Assembly: GCA_002498725.1 (NCBI GenBank)
Contig: DAIJ01000017.1
Span: 62,001 to 126,000, forward strand
Direction of reading: 5' to 3'
Source of the DNA: Euryarchaeota archaeon UBA23
GTDB taxonomy: Archaea; Thermoplasmatota; Poseidoniia; Poseidoniales; Thalassarchaeaceae
Length of the DNA stretch: 64,000 bases
The translations under genes and the position numbers were made by a program. The notes beneath the pieces were generated by a model that saw nothing but the letters and a program-made list of their open reading frames with translations, searched no databases and was not told where the DNA came from. Shown here piece by piece: positions 53,779 through 63,264 of this stretch (positions are counted from its first letter, which is position 1; each line of letters opens with the position of its first letter).

Positions 53779-54255
53779 ATGAATGATGAAAGACCAAGGA
53801 GATCTGAATTCGATTCCGTCGACCCAGCCCCACCGAGTGAAGAAAGTAAAGTAACATTGCTAAGGGAAAAAATTTGTGATGAAAATGAAAAAATGTTTCA
53901 AAGAATGAGGGCACTTTTTGCTCTGAGAAACATCGGCGGAAAGGATGCAGTAGACGCTTTGGCTGCGGCATTTGAATCGGATTCTGCATTATTGAAACAT
54001 GAAATTGCATATGTAATGGGACAGATGCAAGACTCTGCGGCAATCCCGTATCTAATTGAACGACTTGAAGATAAAAAGGAGGATGTAATGGTAAGGCATG
54101 AAGCCGCAGAAGCTCTAGGTGCGATTGGAGATAGGAAAGCCCTATCTGTTCTTGAAAAATTCGTTAATGATGATGAAATAGTAGTTTCAGAGTCATGTGA
54201 AGTTGCTTTGGATCTTCTAGAATGGGTTTCTAGTAAAAATTTAGATTATTCTTGA
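53779..54255 (+). CDS. Half-length deoxyhypusine hydroxylase-like HEAT protein
   Basis: 158 residues from ATG 53779. It opens with SVDPAPPSEESKVTLLREKI, then FQRMRALFALRNIGGKDAV, LLKHEIAYVMGQMQDSAAIP, MVRHEAAEALGAIGDRKA and VSESCEVALDLLEW. These correspond block by block to the C-terminal half of eukaryotic DOHH as I recall it, including the SVDPAPP linker and two His-Glu pairs that bind iron. Full DOHH has two such halves and four HE pairs in one chain of ~300 residues; here a homodimer would be needed to build the di-iron site. The substrate would be deoxyhypusine in aIF5A. It could instead be an unrelated HEAT protein, but the HE pairs make that less likely. Confidence 0.8.
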   Translation: MNDERPRRSEFDSVDPAPPSEESKVTLLREKICDENEKMFQRMRALFALRNIGGKDAVDALAAAFESDSALLKHEIAYVMGQMQDSAAIPYLIERLEDKKEDVMVRHEAAEALGAIGDRKALSVLEKFVNDDEIVVSESCEVALDLLEWVSSKNLDYS

Positions 54256-55049
54256 GACATATCGACCCATTTTGGACCTTCATTTAGTTCACAAACTTCG
54301 ATAAGAAATCTCAATAAACCTTGTTTTGAGTCTTCATCTAAAGTATTCATCACTTCATTTTGGAAGTAATTACGCATTCTTTCTTCATCGGCACCAATAG
54401 ATTTTGATGATTGTATGATTACATGATTTCTATGTGATTCGTCTTTGTTAAATTTACTATAACTTTGAATCAAGTCTCTGTGCGCCTTTCGGAGATATTC
54501 TTTGGGGGCATCTTTTCTACAAGCAAATACGCCAAAAACCATTGGAAGACCTGTTACCGATGTCCATTCACCACCAAGGTCTAGACGAATTAATTCAGGA
54601 TTATCAAATGCAGCTGAAAGCGCACGATCTCCAATTAGAAGAGCACCGTCACATTGGCTTAGCATTGAATCAAGATCGGGGCCTGTTTCGATACACTTTG
54701 GATCTAGACCACGGATTTTAAGCAACCATCGCAATAGTACTTTTGACGTCGATGAATCGGACGGCAAAGCAATGTCCCGCATTTTTTCTAAGGGACGGCT
54801 TCCAAACAAGATTACAGAGCCGACTGCACCCCTAGCTACTATACCGAGATCGGGGATTAACAATAACTCATCTGAGTATTTGGCGTAATCAGCAGCAGGT
54901 ATTGGCGCCGTTATACAATCACGTCGTAAAACATGACCAGTTAACCAAGCAGGAGGGGCTGGAAGAATAGTCCATTCTTTACTAAGACCTAAGAATAGTG
55001 GGTCACAGTTTGTGAAGGCAACGCGACCTATGACATTAGTCCAAGACAT
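54246..55049 (-). CDS. mqnA: Chorismate dehydratase MqnA
   Basis: 267 residues. IGRVAFTNCDPLFLGL at the N-terminus, AWLTGHVLRRDCITAPIPAA (where MqnA usually has N-x-LL-x-G-x-ID), LLIPDLGIVARGAVGSVILF, ALPSDSSTSKVLLRWLL and GALLIGDRALSA are family blocks. It dehydrates chorismate to 3-enolpyruvylbenzoate, the first committed step of the futalosine pathway. Encoded between mqnE (same strand) and the convergent mqnD pair; it overlaps the DOHH-like gene by 10 bases at the 3' ends. Confidence 0.9.
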   Translation of the reverse strand: MSWTNVIGRVAFTNCDPLFLGLSKEWTILPAPPAWLTGHVLRRDCITAPIPAADYAKYSDELLLIPDLGIVARGAVGSVILFGSRPLEKMRDIALPSDSSTSKVLLRWLLKIRGLDPKCIETGPDLDSMLSQCDGALLIGDRALSAAFDNPELIRLDLGGEWTSVTGLPMVFGVFACRKDAPKEYLRKAHRDLIQSYSKFNKDESHRNHVIIQSSKSIGADEERMRNYFQNEVMNTLDEDSKQGLLRFLIEVCELNEGPKWVDMSQE

Positions 55050-55058
55050 GACGATTCC

Positions 55059-56258
55059 TCAAACTAATATTGGCAATCTAGCCTCAATATTTTCCTCAAA
55101 AATTATTTCCTCAAAAGAAGAATAAATTGTATTTCTGCGTATTGGCCTACAACCAACTTCTAAAACAAGTTTTGCGAGTTCTTCAGAAGATGTAGTTAGA
55201 GATGTAGTACTACCTGCTGAATGCATAATTTCTTCATGCCCAACTGTACCATCAATATCATCAGCGCCACAAATTAACCCCATTTGTCCAATATTATCTC
55301 CTATATTCATTCTGTATGCTTTTATGTGAGGTATGTTATCAAGCATTAATCGAGATACTGCTATTACTCTAAGTATTTCATTACTTGTTGCCAACTGAGC
55401 CTCGGGTAATCGTGAATGATCTGGTAAGAATGGATAAGGAACAAAACATTGAAAACCTTCAGTTTGATCTTGTAAATTTCTTAATTTTTCTAAATGGATA
55501 ATCCTTTCATTGGCAGTTTCTACTGTTCCGAAGAGCATTGTACAATTAGTCGGTATTCCTATTGAATGGGCGATTTTATGTATGTCAATATATTCTTGAC
55601 TTGACTCTTTTCCACGACAAATTCGGTCACGAACAGAGTCAACTAAAATCTCAGCCCCACCCCCTGGAATTGAATCCAAACCAGCTGCCGACAAACGCTC
55701 TAGAGTTCTCTTAACAGAAAGATTTGACCTAGAAGCAATATGCTTTATCTCAACAGCCGTGAGAGATTTGATATGAACATGAGGGAATATCTTACTAGTT
55801 TTGCGATATAATTCTTCATAGTGTTCAACACTCCAAGAAGGATGTAAACCACCTACTGAATGAACTTCATCTATTATCTCTGAGAATGGTTCAATTCTGT
55901 GTAAATATTCATCTATAGTTAACTCGTATGCTTCAGAATGGCGGGAGCCTTTTCTGAATGCACAGAATCTACAGGCTAATACACATATATTTGTTGTATT
56001 GACATGTAAATTTTCATTAAAGAAAATTTGTTTCCCGAATCTAGATTCCTTAACCATTTTTGCTAGACTAGTGAGTGGAAAAAAATCCGCCTCGGTCATA
56101 AGTCTGAGGCCAATTTCACGATTTATACGACCATTGTTAATCAATTGATTATAGGCAGAAAAAAGTAACTCGTCGTTTGATATGCACAATGGTACTTCCA
56201 TCTGATAGAGTCGATTTTGCCAATTTTGGGTGCCGCCAAGGGCTACAGAATCAACCAT
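55059..56258 (-). CDS. mqnE: Aminofutalosine synthase MqnE
   Basis: 399 residues from ATG 56258, which follows GAGGCG; a frame extends further upstream but would run into the divergent transketolase gene. Radical SAM motif NICVLACRFCAFRKGS (CxxxCxxC), GGLHPSWSVEHYEELYRK, SIPGGGAEILVDSVRDRIC and NIGDNIGQMGLICGADDIDG are typical. It joins 3-enolpyruvylbenzoate and SAM to form aminofutalosine. Directly upstream of mqnA in the same direction, so the first two pathway steps are co-expressed. Confidence 0.92.
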   Translation of the reverse strand: MVDSVALGGTQNWQNRLYQMEVPLCISNDELLFSAYNQLINNGRINREIGLRLMTEADFFPLTSLAKMVKESRFGKQIFFNENLHVNTTNICVLACRFCAFRKGSRHSEAYELTIDEYLHRIEPFSEIIDEVHSVGGLHPSWSVEHYEELYRKTSKIFPHVHIKSLTAVEIKHIASRSNLSVKRTLERLSAAGLDSIPGGGAEILVDSVRDRICRGKESSQEYIDIHKIAHSIGIPTNCTMLFGTVETANERIIHLEKLRNLQDQTEGFQCFVPYPFLPDHSRLPEAQLATSNEILRVIAVSRLMLDNIPHIKAYRMNIGDNIGQMGLICGADDIDGTVGHEEIMHSAGSTTSLTTSSEELAKLVLEVGCRPIRRNTIYSSFEEIIFEENIEARLPILV

Positions 56259-56389
56259 TGATGACGCCTCTATGACTAGACCCAATAAGTCAATGTTATT
56301 CAATCCATGTAAAAAACCAGTAGAGGTATTAAACCGGAAATCATCAATAGCCAGTGTCAACAGCGGACCATGTGATTGGCTCGGAAAGC

Positions 56390-57193
56390 ATGGTTGAAGA
56401 GCTGGAAAAAACCGCAAAGAAATGCAGAAGATTAATTGTCGATATGATACATAAAGCGGGAGCAGGACACCCGGGAGGATCGCTATCTGCTATTGATATC
56501 ATCGTAGGTTTGTATGAAACGCAAATGAATGTTGACCCTAATAATTCGGAAGATGAAAATCGCGATAGGTTCGTAATGAGTAAAGGGCATGCGAGTCCTG
56601 CTGTTTATTCAATATTGAAGGAAAAAAACTTCTTGACTCAAAATGATCTTGACGGATTCAGAAAACTTGGATCTGTATGTCAGGGTCATGTAGATATGAA
56701 ATGGACTAATGGAGTGGACTTCTCAGCAGGTAGCCTAGGCATGGGATTATCTTTCGGCATTGGATGCGCATTATCTGCTAAGATGGACGGGAAATCATTC
56801 CAAACATGGGTAATGATTGGCGATGGTGAGACACAAGAAGGGCAGATATGGGAGGCCCTCATGGCAGCAAATTATCACAAATTAGGTAATTTACATCTAA
56901 TAGTGGATAGGAATAGAATTCAAAATGATGATTTTGTTGATGTACAAATGGAAATTGGAGATATTGCAACAAAGATAAATTCCTTTGGATGGAATGTAAA
57001 AGAAATTGACGGGCATGATATGGCCGAAATAATTGATGCATTGAATTGGTCTAAGGAAACTAAAGGACCTTGTGCAATTGTGGCTCATACTGTGAAAGGA
57101 AAAGGTGTTTCATTTATGGAAAATAATCCTTCATTTCACGGCAAAGCACCTAACAATGAGGAACTTCGTAAAGCAATGGAGGAATTGTCATGA
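56390..57193 (+). CDS. tktA: Transketolase, N-terminal (TPP-binding) subunit
   Basis: 267 residues from ATG 56390. AGAGHPGGSLSAIDIIVGLY, SKGHASPAVYSIL and GSLGMGLSFGIGCALSAK precede the thiamine-pyrophosphate motif GDGETQEGQIWEALMAANYH with VDRNRIQNDD. The archaeal enzyme is split into two chains; the second gene overlaps by four bases (ATGA). It transfers two-carbon units in the non-oxidative pentose phosphate route. Confidence 0.95.
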   Translation: MVEELEKTAKKCRRLIVDMIHKAGAGHPGGSLSAIDIIVGLYETQMNVDPNNSEDENRDRFVMSKGHASPAVYSILKEKNFLTQNDLDGFRKLGSVCQGHVDMKWTNGVDFSAGSLGMGLSFGIGCALSAKMDGKSFQTWVMIGDGETQEGQIWEALMAANYHKLGNLHLIVDRNRIQNDDFVDVQMEIGDIATKINSFGWNVKEIDGHDMAEIIDALNWSKETKGPCAIVAHTVKGKGVSFMENNPSFHGKAPNNEELRKAMEELS

Positions 57194-58125
57194 GCGCTCC
57201 CTCATCAGGTGGAGCAAGTAGAGACGGATATGGTGCAGCACTGCTTGATTTAGCAGTAGATGAACGAGTTGTTGTATTGGAGGCTGATTTAGGAAAATCA
57301 ACTAAGTCATGTCATTTTAGAGCAGAATACCCTGAAAGGACGGTTTCACTAGGTATCGCGGAACAAAATATGGTTCTAGTATCCGCAGGACTTGCCTCTT
57401 GTGGAAAAATTCCTTTCGCGAGTACTTTTGCTATATTTTCAGAAAGGGCATTTGAACAAGTAAGAAATGGCGTAGCAAGACCAGGATTGGTTGCTCATTT
57501 CTGTGGAAGCCATGGGGGCACACATACAGGAACTGATGGAAGTAGTGCGCAATCAATAGAAGATCTAGCCATATATAGAACAATACCTGGAATGACAGTT
57601 ATGCATCCTTCTGATGATATTTCGACTAGAGAATTAACTAAACAATTACTCAAACATGATTTTCCATCTTACACAAGAACTGCTCGGAATAAAACTCCGA
57701 GACTATATGATGATGAAAGTGTTCGCAAATTGAAGATTGGGAAGGGTTCAATCCTAAGAGAAGGGTCTGACATAGCTATATTTTCTTGTGGCGTCATGGT
57801 GCACAAAGCCTTACTTGCTGCAGAATTGATATCAAAAGAGGGTATAGAAGTGACAGTTGTAGATATGCATACCATAAAACCTCTAGATTTTGAACTAATA
57901 GATAGACTATCTAAAGATGTCAAAGGATTCGTTACTGTAGAAGATCATTCAGTAATAGGGGGCCTAGGATCTGCAATTTCCGAGTATGTATCGAGTAAAA
58001 ATCCAATTAAAGTGATTAAAATTGGAGTCGAAGATAAATTTGGAGAAAGTGGAGAGAGTGAAGAGCTGCTTGACATAATGGGACTGACAATAGAAAGAAT
58101 TGCAGAGTCTTGCCGGGAAATTTAG
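57190..58125 (+). CDS. tktB: Transketolase, C-terminal subunit
   Basis: 311 residues. It contains the pyrimidine-binding domain (EADLGKSTKSCHF, SLGIAEQNMVLVSAGLASCG with the conserved Glu, PFASTFAIFSERAFEQ) and the C-terminal domain (VTVVDMHTIKPLD, VEDHSVIGGLGSAISEYV). It completes the active site with the upstream subunit. 1-deoxyxylulose-5-phosphate synthase would be a single longer chain, so transketolase is favoured. Confidence 0.95.
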   Translation: MSAPSSGGASRDGYGAALLDLAVDERVVVLEADLGKSTKSCHFRAEYPERTVSLGIAEQNMVLVSAGLASCGKIPFASTFAIFSERAFEQVRNGVARPGLVAHFCGSHGGTHTGTDGSSAQSIEDLAIYRTIPGMTVMHPSDDISTRELTKQLLKHDFPSYTRTARNKTPRLYDDESVRKLKIGKGSILREGSDIAIFSCGVMVHKALLAAELISKEGIEVTVVDMHTIKPLDFELIDRLSKDVKGFVTVEDHSVIGGLGSAISEYVSSKNPIKVIKIGVEDKFGESGESEELLDIMGLTIERIAESCREI

Positions 58126-58183
58126 TAGTCTAATTTCGGTCGTTGTTACTCAATTAGTGGCGTTTGATTCAATAACACCATTG

Positions 58184-58576
58184 ATGGCGCATGGAATGAT
58201 GTCGGACTTTGAGCGTGTTAAACAACTTCTCGATGGAGACATTCATCCTGATGAATTAGAACTTGATGATGAATTGTATGAAATGGCGGAGTCGATATAC
58301 GGAAGAGAGGCTCTTGAGGAAATGGGAATTATTGCACCCGAAAGACCTACGGATTCTAAACCCCAATCAAACGGCGATTCTAATCATGAAGTAGAATTTC
58401 CTAAACCAGAAAGTACTATTACCAATGATAATGAAATTAAAAAACCAAAGAAAAGATTGGGTATAAAATTTATAATGCTTGTAATATTATTTGGTTGCGT
58501 ATTAGGGATAGGTAATTATCTTGAATATATTCACCTCGAAAAATACATAGAACAAATTAAACTGACCTTGGAGTAA
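58184..58576 (+). CDS. Small membrane-anchored protein of unknown function
   Basis: About 130 residues (ATG 58184; 58196 and 58199 are alternatives). The acidic N-terminal half has SDFERVKQLLDGDIHPDELE and ELYEMAESIYGREALEEMGI, probably helical. A polar linker, KKPKKR and one membrane segment (FIMLVILFGCVLGIGNYL) follow, with a short outside tail. It lies downstream of the transketolase genes and convergent with proS. Family not recognised. Confidence 0.65.
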   Translation: MAHGMMSDFERVKQLLDGDIHPDELELDDELYEMAESIYGREALEEMGIIAPERPTDSKPQSNGDSNHEVEFPKPESTITNDNEIKKPKKRLGIKFIMLVILFGCVLGIGNYLEYIHLEKYIEQIKLTLE

Positions 58577-58598
58577 TGCTAACTGAATTTTATGAAAT

Positions 58599-60119
58599 TT
58601 AGTACATACGGGCAAGGTATTGCTTTCGCGTTGTCATCCTACCTGTTATAGCGCAAGGCTGAGGAGTTTCGTATGGATCTACACAATCTCCAAGAAAAGC
58701 AAGACCTGTTGATTTCTCTATTATCTCCGCATCAGAATCATTTCCATCAAAAGCAAGTTCGTATACCATTCCATCCTTAATCTCGCCGAGAAGTTGCCAA
58801 TTACCAGATTCCTTGCTAATACCAGGGAATTTACTGATTTTACTATCCATTAACTCTTGAGATCTAGAACGAAGATGGGACTCTATTAGCGAAAGGGAAT
58901 CTTTAACACTTTCAATTAAAGAAGATGTAGGAAATTCTTCCTTACCACCTGTTCTTAATGACATGATGAACTTATCTTCTGCTAAATCACGAGGCCCAAG
59001 TTCTAACCTTAATGGTACTCCCTTGATTTCCCAATGATAATGCTTAGCACCTGGACGTAAATCTCTATCATCAATCTTGACTCTAAATCCAGCATCTTTC
59101 AAATCCTTAGCCATAGAATTAACTTTAACGATTACATTTTCATCGATGTGAGAAGCAATTGGCATAAGAACAACCTGAATTGGAGCTACTTTAGGAGGGA
59201 AAATTAGACCTGCGTCGTCACCATGAACACCAACTACTGCCCCTAACATCCTCTCAGACATTCCAAAAGTTGTCTGATGGCAAAATTGAGAATTACCCTC
59301 TGAATCTTCATATTTTACATCGAAGGCCCTAGCCCATTGATCCTTGTAATGATGATAAGTTGCCACCTGTAATGTGCGACCATTTGGCATCATTATGTCT
59401 ACTGCAGTAGTAAACCAAGCACCAGGAAATGTGTCCCAAACTGGACGCTTGCTGACTATCGCTGGAAAACATAGATCATGTAATAAATTCTGTACAATTT
59501 GAGCATCTTCTTCTATCTGGGCATCAGCACCTGCCTGGTCCTTATGAGCAGTGTGAGCTTCAAAGAAGTGTATCTCACGAACCCTAATGAATGATCTTGT
59601 TTGTTTTGTTTCATAACGAAATGTATTCACAATTTGAAATGTTTTTAATGGTAAATCACTATGAGACCTGATCCACAAAGAAAATAGTGTATACATGGGA
59701 GTTTCACTAGTTGGACGTAGAAACATGGGAACGTCAAGATTATTTTCGCCTGCATGTTTAACCCAGTAAACTTCTTTCTTGAAACCAGTATCTTCTTCTT
59801 CCATTCGTAATTCAGATGGATCTACACCCTCTTCACGGGATTTTTTGAGAAGAGAAACTAAACGATTTTCCTTCTCTAGAAGATCTTCGGGGACAAGTAG
59901 AGGGAAATTGTATTCTTCATGACCAGTACGATCCATTTGATCTCTTGTTAGGCCATCAATTAGAGACATTGTCTTCCAGCCATAAGGTTTCCAGACATCC
60001 ATTCCTTTAATCGGATATCTCTTATCAACAAGGTCGGCGATTTCAACAATTGAGGGGTACCACGCATTAAAATCGGCCTTGGCAGGAATACCACGCTTGG
60101 CCTTGTCTGGCTTCGCCAT
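58599..60119 (-). CDS. proS: Prolyl-tRNA synthetase (archaeal/eukaryotic type)
   Basis: 506 residues from ATG 60119, which has GAGGGATATC upstream. Class II motifs include FLRPTSETPMYTLFSLWI, FRYETKQTRSFIRVREIHFF and the C-terminal anticodon domain (RVKIDDRDLRPGAKHY). It ends in the conserved terminal Tyr (YLARMY) of this subclass. There is no bacterial INS editing domain. It charges tRNA-Pro. The coaBC gene lies upstream on the same strand, 49 bases away. Confidence 0.95.
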   Translation of the reverse strand: MAKPDKAKRGIPAKADFNAWYPSIVEIADLVDKRYPIKGMDVWKPYGWKTMSLIDGLTRDQMDRTGHEEYNFPLLVPEDLLEKENRLVSLLKKSREEGVDPSELRMEEEDTGFKKEVYWVKHAGENNLDVPMFLRPTSETPMYTLFSLWIRSHSDLPLKTFQIVNTFRYETKQTRSFIRVREIHFFEAHTAHKDQAGADAQIEEDAQIVQNLLHDLCFPAIVSKRPVWDTFPGAWFTTAVDIMMPNGRTLQVATYHHYKDQWARAFDVKYEDSEGNSQFCHQTTFGMSERMLGAVVGVHGDDAGLIFPPKVAPIQVVLMPIASHIDENVIVKVNSMAKDLKDAGFRVKIDDRDLRPGAKHYHWEIKGVPLRLELGPRDLAEDKFIMSLRTGGKEEFPTSSLIESVKDSLSLIESHLRSRSQELMDSKISKFPGISKESGNWQLLGEIKDGMVYELAFDGNDSDAEIIEKSTGLAFLGDCVDPYETPQPCAITGRMTTRKQYLARMY

Positions 60120-60168
60120 GATATCCCTCGCCAACGAATATGGCTTCAATGTGACGCTAGAAATGACA

Positions 60169-61389
60169 TCATTTAGCCGAGATGATGCGTGCTATTGATT
60201 CGCAAAGAGCAAGATCTGTTGGTATTAATTCGACTCCATCATTAGGTGTAATGATACGGGCCCGAACAGAATTTGGATCATTCATTTCTTCCATTAAATT
60301 GGCAACAACAGCATCAATTTGATATTTTTCTAATTGAAAACGAGCACGCTCAACCAATAATTCAGGACTAACTCCAGATTCTAACTTGAATCCTATACGA
60401 ATTGGATTAACAGAACCATCGTTATTTATTAGTTGATTCATTTCATTAAGTAAATAAGATAATTCTTCTATATGTTTAGGTCCTGGTTTAAGATTAATAT
60501 TCCAATTTTCAGAACCGCTGGCTTTCTTTCCAATTTCAGGTTCTGTGTAATAGTCCAAGACTGCTGCTGCATGAATCCAAACATCTGGTAAATATTCAAC
60601 TTGAGCTTTTTTGCATATTTCTAACATACCGTCTGGAGTTCCGTCTCTATGTATAATAGGCAATTCAAATGAGGGGTGAGCTGATGTTTTACCCGCTATA
60701 CAAATTACATTGTGCCCCATCCTATGCAAATATTCTGCTATTAGCCAACCTGTTCTTCCAGAAGATGCATTTTGAATTGCCCTAACATCATCTATTGGAG
60801 CTCGGTTAGCCCCCAAAGTTATCGCTATCGTTTTACTACTAGTTGAAGAATTGGCTAGATGACAGACTGTTGCTACAATAGATACTGGGTCTGGTTGTTT
60901 GATCTTGCCTTCTTCCATATCGCTAGTAATTATCAATGCCCCTTGAGCCTCAAGAGATAATATAAGATCATTAGTGACAGGGTCGTCAAATAAATCTTGA
61001 TGCATGGATGGGATGAAACACATTTTGTCACCCCTACCTCTTGCGGCCGAAAGAGCCATCATCAATTCAGAGTCCATTATTCCATGAATATGTTTGGAAA
61101 TCGTATTACGTGTTGCTGGCGCAATAAGTACGACATCATGACAATTCAACTGAGTCATGTCTGAAGACCATCCCTCCATGACCTTTACACCGGATGCCCA
61201 AGATACCGCTAGAGGAGTAATGACCTTTGTAGCCTCCTTACTCATAACAACAGTAAGTTCAGCCTGATGCCTTCTTAACTCACGAGCAAGTCGCACCGAT
61301 TCAACTGCTGCTATACCACCAGTAATGGCTAGCAATACGCTTTTTCCCTTAAGCGCATTACTTCTAAACTCAACATCAGTATCGCGCAT
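60169..61389 (-). CDS. coaBC: Phosphopantothenoylcysteine synthetase/decarboxylase CoaBC
   Basis: 406 residues from ATG 61389. The N-terminal flavodoxin-like decarboxylase opens KGKSVLLAITGGIAAVESVR, with VMSKEATKVITPLAV and VLIAPATRNTISKHIHGIMD. The C-terminal synthetase has ITLGANRAPIDDVRAIQNAS (usual GGTxExIDPVRxIxNxSSG) and HAAAVLDYYTE. It performs two consecutive steps of CoA synthesis. In-frame codons up to 61518 exist but overlap the divergent membrane-protein gene. The first glycine-rich synthetase motif is slightly altered (LGAN for GGT). Confidence 0.92.
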   Translation of the reverse strand: MRDTDVEFRSNALKGKSVLLAITGGIAAVESVRLARELRRHQAELTVVMSKEATKVITPLAVSWASGVKVMEGWSSDMTQLNCHDVVLIAPATRNTISKHIHGIMDSELMMALSAARGRGDKMCFIPSMHQDLFDDPVTNDLILSLEAQGALIITSDMEEGKIKQPDPVSIVATVCHLANSSTSSKTIAITLGANRAPIDDVRAIQNASSGRTGWLIAEYLHRMGHNVICIAGKTSAHPSFELPIIHRDGTPDGMLEICKKAQVEYLPDVWIHAAAVLDYYTEPEIGKKASGSENWNINLKPGPKHIEELSYLLNEMNQLINNDGSVNPIRIGFKLESGVSPELLVERARFQLEKYQIDAVVANLMEEMNDPNSVRARIITPNDGVELIPTDLALCESIARIISAK

Positions 61390-61511
61390 CGTAGTAATCC
61401 CGAACCAGCACCTATTCATGAGGTCGTCGACGGCCCAAGGATGATTTATCAGAACCTTTTCGACATGTTGTGCAAGAGAGTGTTTACGAACGAAATTTCT
61501 TATGGATATGG

Positions 61512-62018
61512 ATGGCACCTCTTGCAGACTGGATCATATTATGCTTAATTGCTGGACCTTTAATCACCACGATTGGGCAATATCTATTTGCAACTATAAG
61601 CATCTTAACACTCTTCTTTGTAATTTATTTAACACAAGGTTTCAGAGCAAAAAAGAAGAGGTTTCTGAATACTATGATTGTTTTCAATCACGTAATAATG
61701 CGTACATACATGATCGTTGCAGTATTCTGGACTATAATAGCAATTTCTGGTTCAAGTATTCCACTACTAATTCAATGTTTGATGCTTGCTCTGATGTCAT
61801 TTGTAAAGAAAAGAGAAAATCGAAGAATAAGACATCCGAGTTTTACTAGTTGGTATTTTAGTAATGAAGAATCTGAGAAGATTCTTTCAGAGGATGAAGT
61901 TTATGCAACTTGTCCAGATTGTGACAGTCTACTAGCAGTAATACCAAGTAAATTGCAATTGACAGATAGATGTCCTAATTGCGATGGACTACTTGTCAAG
62001 ACACCAGAAGCGATTTAA
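61512..62018 (+). CDS. Membrane protein with C-terminal zinc ribbon
   Basis: 168 residues from ATG 61512. Four membrane segments in the first ~100 residues (WIILCLIAGPLITTIG, LFATISILTLFFVIYL, TYMIVAVFWTIIAISG, LLIQCLMLALMSFV). A cytoplasmic tail follows with YATCPDCDSLLAVIPSKLQL and DRCPNCDGLLV, i.e. two CPxC knuckles forming a zinc ribbon. Function unknown. Divergent from coaBC and convergent with the thiolase. Confidence 0.8.
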   Translation: MAPLADWIILCLIAGPLITTIGQYLFATISILTLFFVIYLTQGFRAKKKRFLNTMIVFNHVIMRTYMIVAVFWTIIAISGSSIPLLIQCLMLALMSFVKKRENRRIRHPSFTSWYFSNEESEKILSEDEVYATCPDCDSLLAVIPSKLQLTDRCPNCDGLLVKTPEAI

Positions 62019-63158
62019 CTAATTTTGATACCTCTCAAGGGCAGTAGCAATACCCATACCCCCACCTATGCACATAGTTGCTATTGCACGGTTTTTTCCA
62101 GTTCTTTCTAGAAGTGACGCCGCCTTGCATGTTATACGAGCTCCAGAAGCTCCTAAAGGATGTCCAAGAGAAATCGCCCCTCCATCCAAGTTTACTTTAT
62201 CTGTATTTATTCCTAATTCATCGATGCAAACAATACTTTGGGAAGAAAAGGCTTCGTTTAATTCGAATATATCTACATCATCAATATTCCAATTTGCTCT
62301 TTCGAGACATAGTTTAGTTGCCATTATAGGGCCCAAGCCCATCAAACTAGGAGAACAACCAGTTACTGCTGAAGAGACTACTGTTGCAATTGGAATAAGG
62401 TTGTTACTTATTGCAAATTTTTCACTACAAACAATAGCAAATGTAGCCCCGTCGGTTAATGGAGATGATGTTGCTGCAGTAACAGTTCCTTCTTCTTTGA
62501 AAACGGCCCCCAATTTAGCCATTGATTCAAGATTTGTTGAGGGACGAATGCAACCATCATTTACAATCGATTTATCATCAAAAATAATTGGACATATTTC
62601 TTCATCAAAAAAACCCGCCTCAGCAGCAGCATGAGATTTTTGATGGGATGAAACGGCAAAAATTTCCTGCTTTTCTCTAGTGATAGAATATAATTCTGCA
62701 ACGTTTTCAGCAGTAAGACCCATGTTGATATAAGCCTCTGGGAAAGATTGTTCTAGATTCGGATTAGGAGACCAATTGAATCCTCTTCTCTTAACACGAG
62801 ACATTGATTCCACTCCGCCAACAAGAAAACAATCCCCCCATCCTGCAAGAATATTCCCAGTTGCTGTATGAATTGCTTGCATTGAAGAGCCACAGAGACG
62901 ATTTATCGTAGTACCTGGTACAGATTCAGGAAGCCCTGCAAGAAGCCCTACGAATCGTCCTAAATTATATCCTTGTTCGCCTTCTGGATAAGCACAACCC
63001 AATATTATATCATCAATCAATGAGGGATCTAGATTGTTTCTAGAAAGTAATTTTTTGGCCACCTGAGAAGCAATATCATCTGGCCTAACCCCCTTCAATT
63101 CTCCCTTATGAGCCCTATGGAATGGAGAACGCATCCAGTCTACGATGACCGCCTTCAC
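62019..63158 (-). CDS. Thiolase (acetyl-CoA C-acyltransferase)
   Basis: 379 residues from a GTG at 63158 (MKAVIVDWMRSPFHR), which matches the usual thiolase N-terminus; the longer reading to 63284 adds 42 unrelated residues. Nucleophilic Cys is in NRLCGSSMQAIHTA, His in GHPLGASGARITC and the second Cys in ATMCIGGGMG. It cleaves 3-ketoacyl-CoA in beta-oxidation or condenses acetyl-CoA. VGGVESMSRVKRRGF resembles degradative FadA-type enzymes. No other beta-oxidation gene is adjacent. Confidence 0.93.
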   Translation of the reverse strand: MKAVIVDWMRSPFHRAHKGELKGVRPDDIASQVAKKLLSRNNLDPSLIDDIILGCAYPEGEQGYNLGRFVGLLAGLPESVPGTTINRLCGSSMQAIHTATGNILAGWGDCFLVGGVESMSRVKRRGFNWSPNPNLEQSFPEAYINMGLTAENVAELYSITREKQEIFAVSSHQKSHAAAEAGFFDEEICPIIFDDKSIVNDGCIRPSTNLESMAKLGAVFKEEGTVTAATSSPLTDGATFAIVCSEKFAISNNLIPIATVVSSAVTGCSPSLMGLGPIMATKLCLERANWNIDDVDIFELNEAFSSQSIVCIDELGINTDKVNLDGGAISLGHPLGASGARITCKAASLLERTGKNRAIATMCIGGGMGIATALERYQN

Positions 63159-63264
63159 AGTACAAGGAAGAGAATCTTCCCAATAACGGTTGAGTAAAGA
63201 GTACCTGGGGTTTCTGTTGAGCAGACCGTGGGGTTCATGAGAGGATCTCTTGTCGCGCTCTTTA

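Noticed and set aside
55059..56258. CofG/CofH (F420 synthesis) identity for the two radical SAM genes
   Set aside because: Both have MqnC/MqnE-specific blocks and occur with mqnA and mqnD; no F420 genes are nearby.
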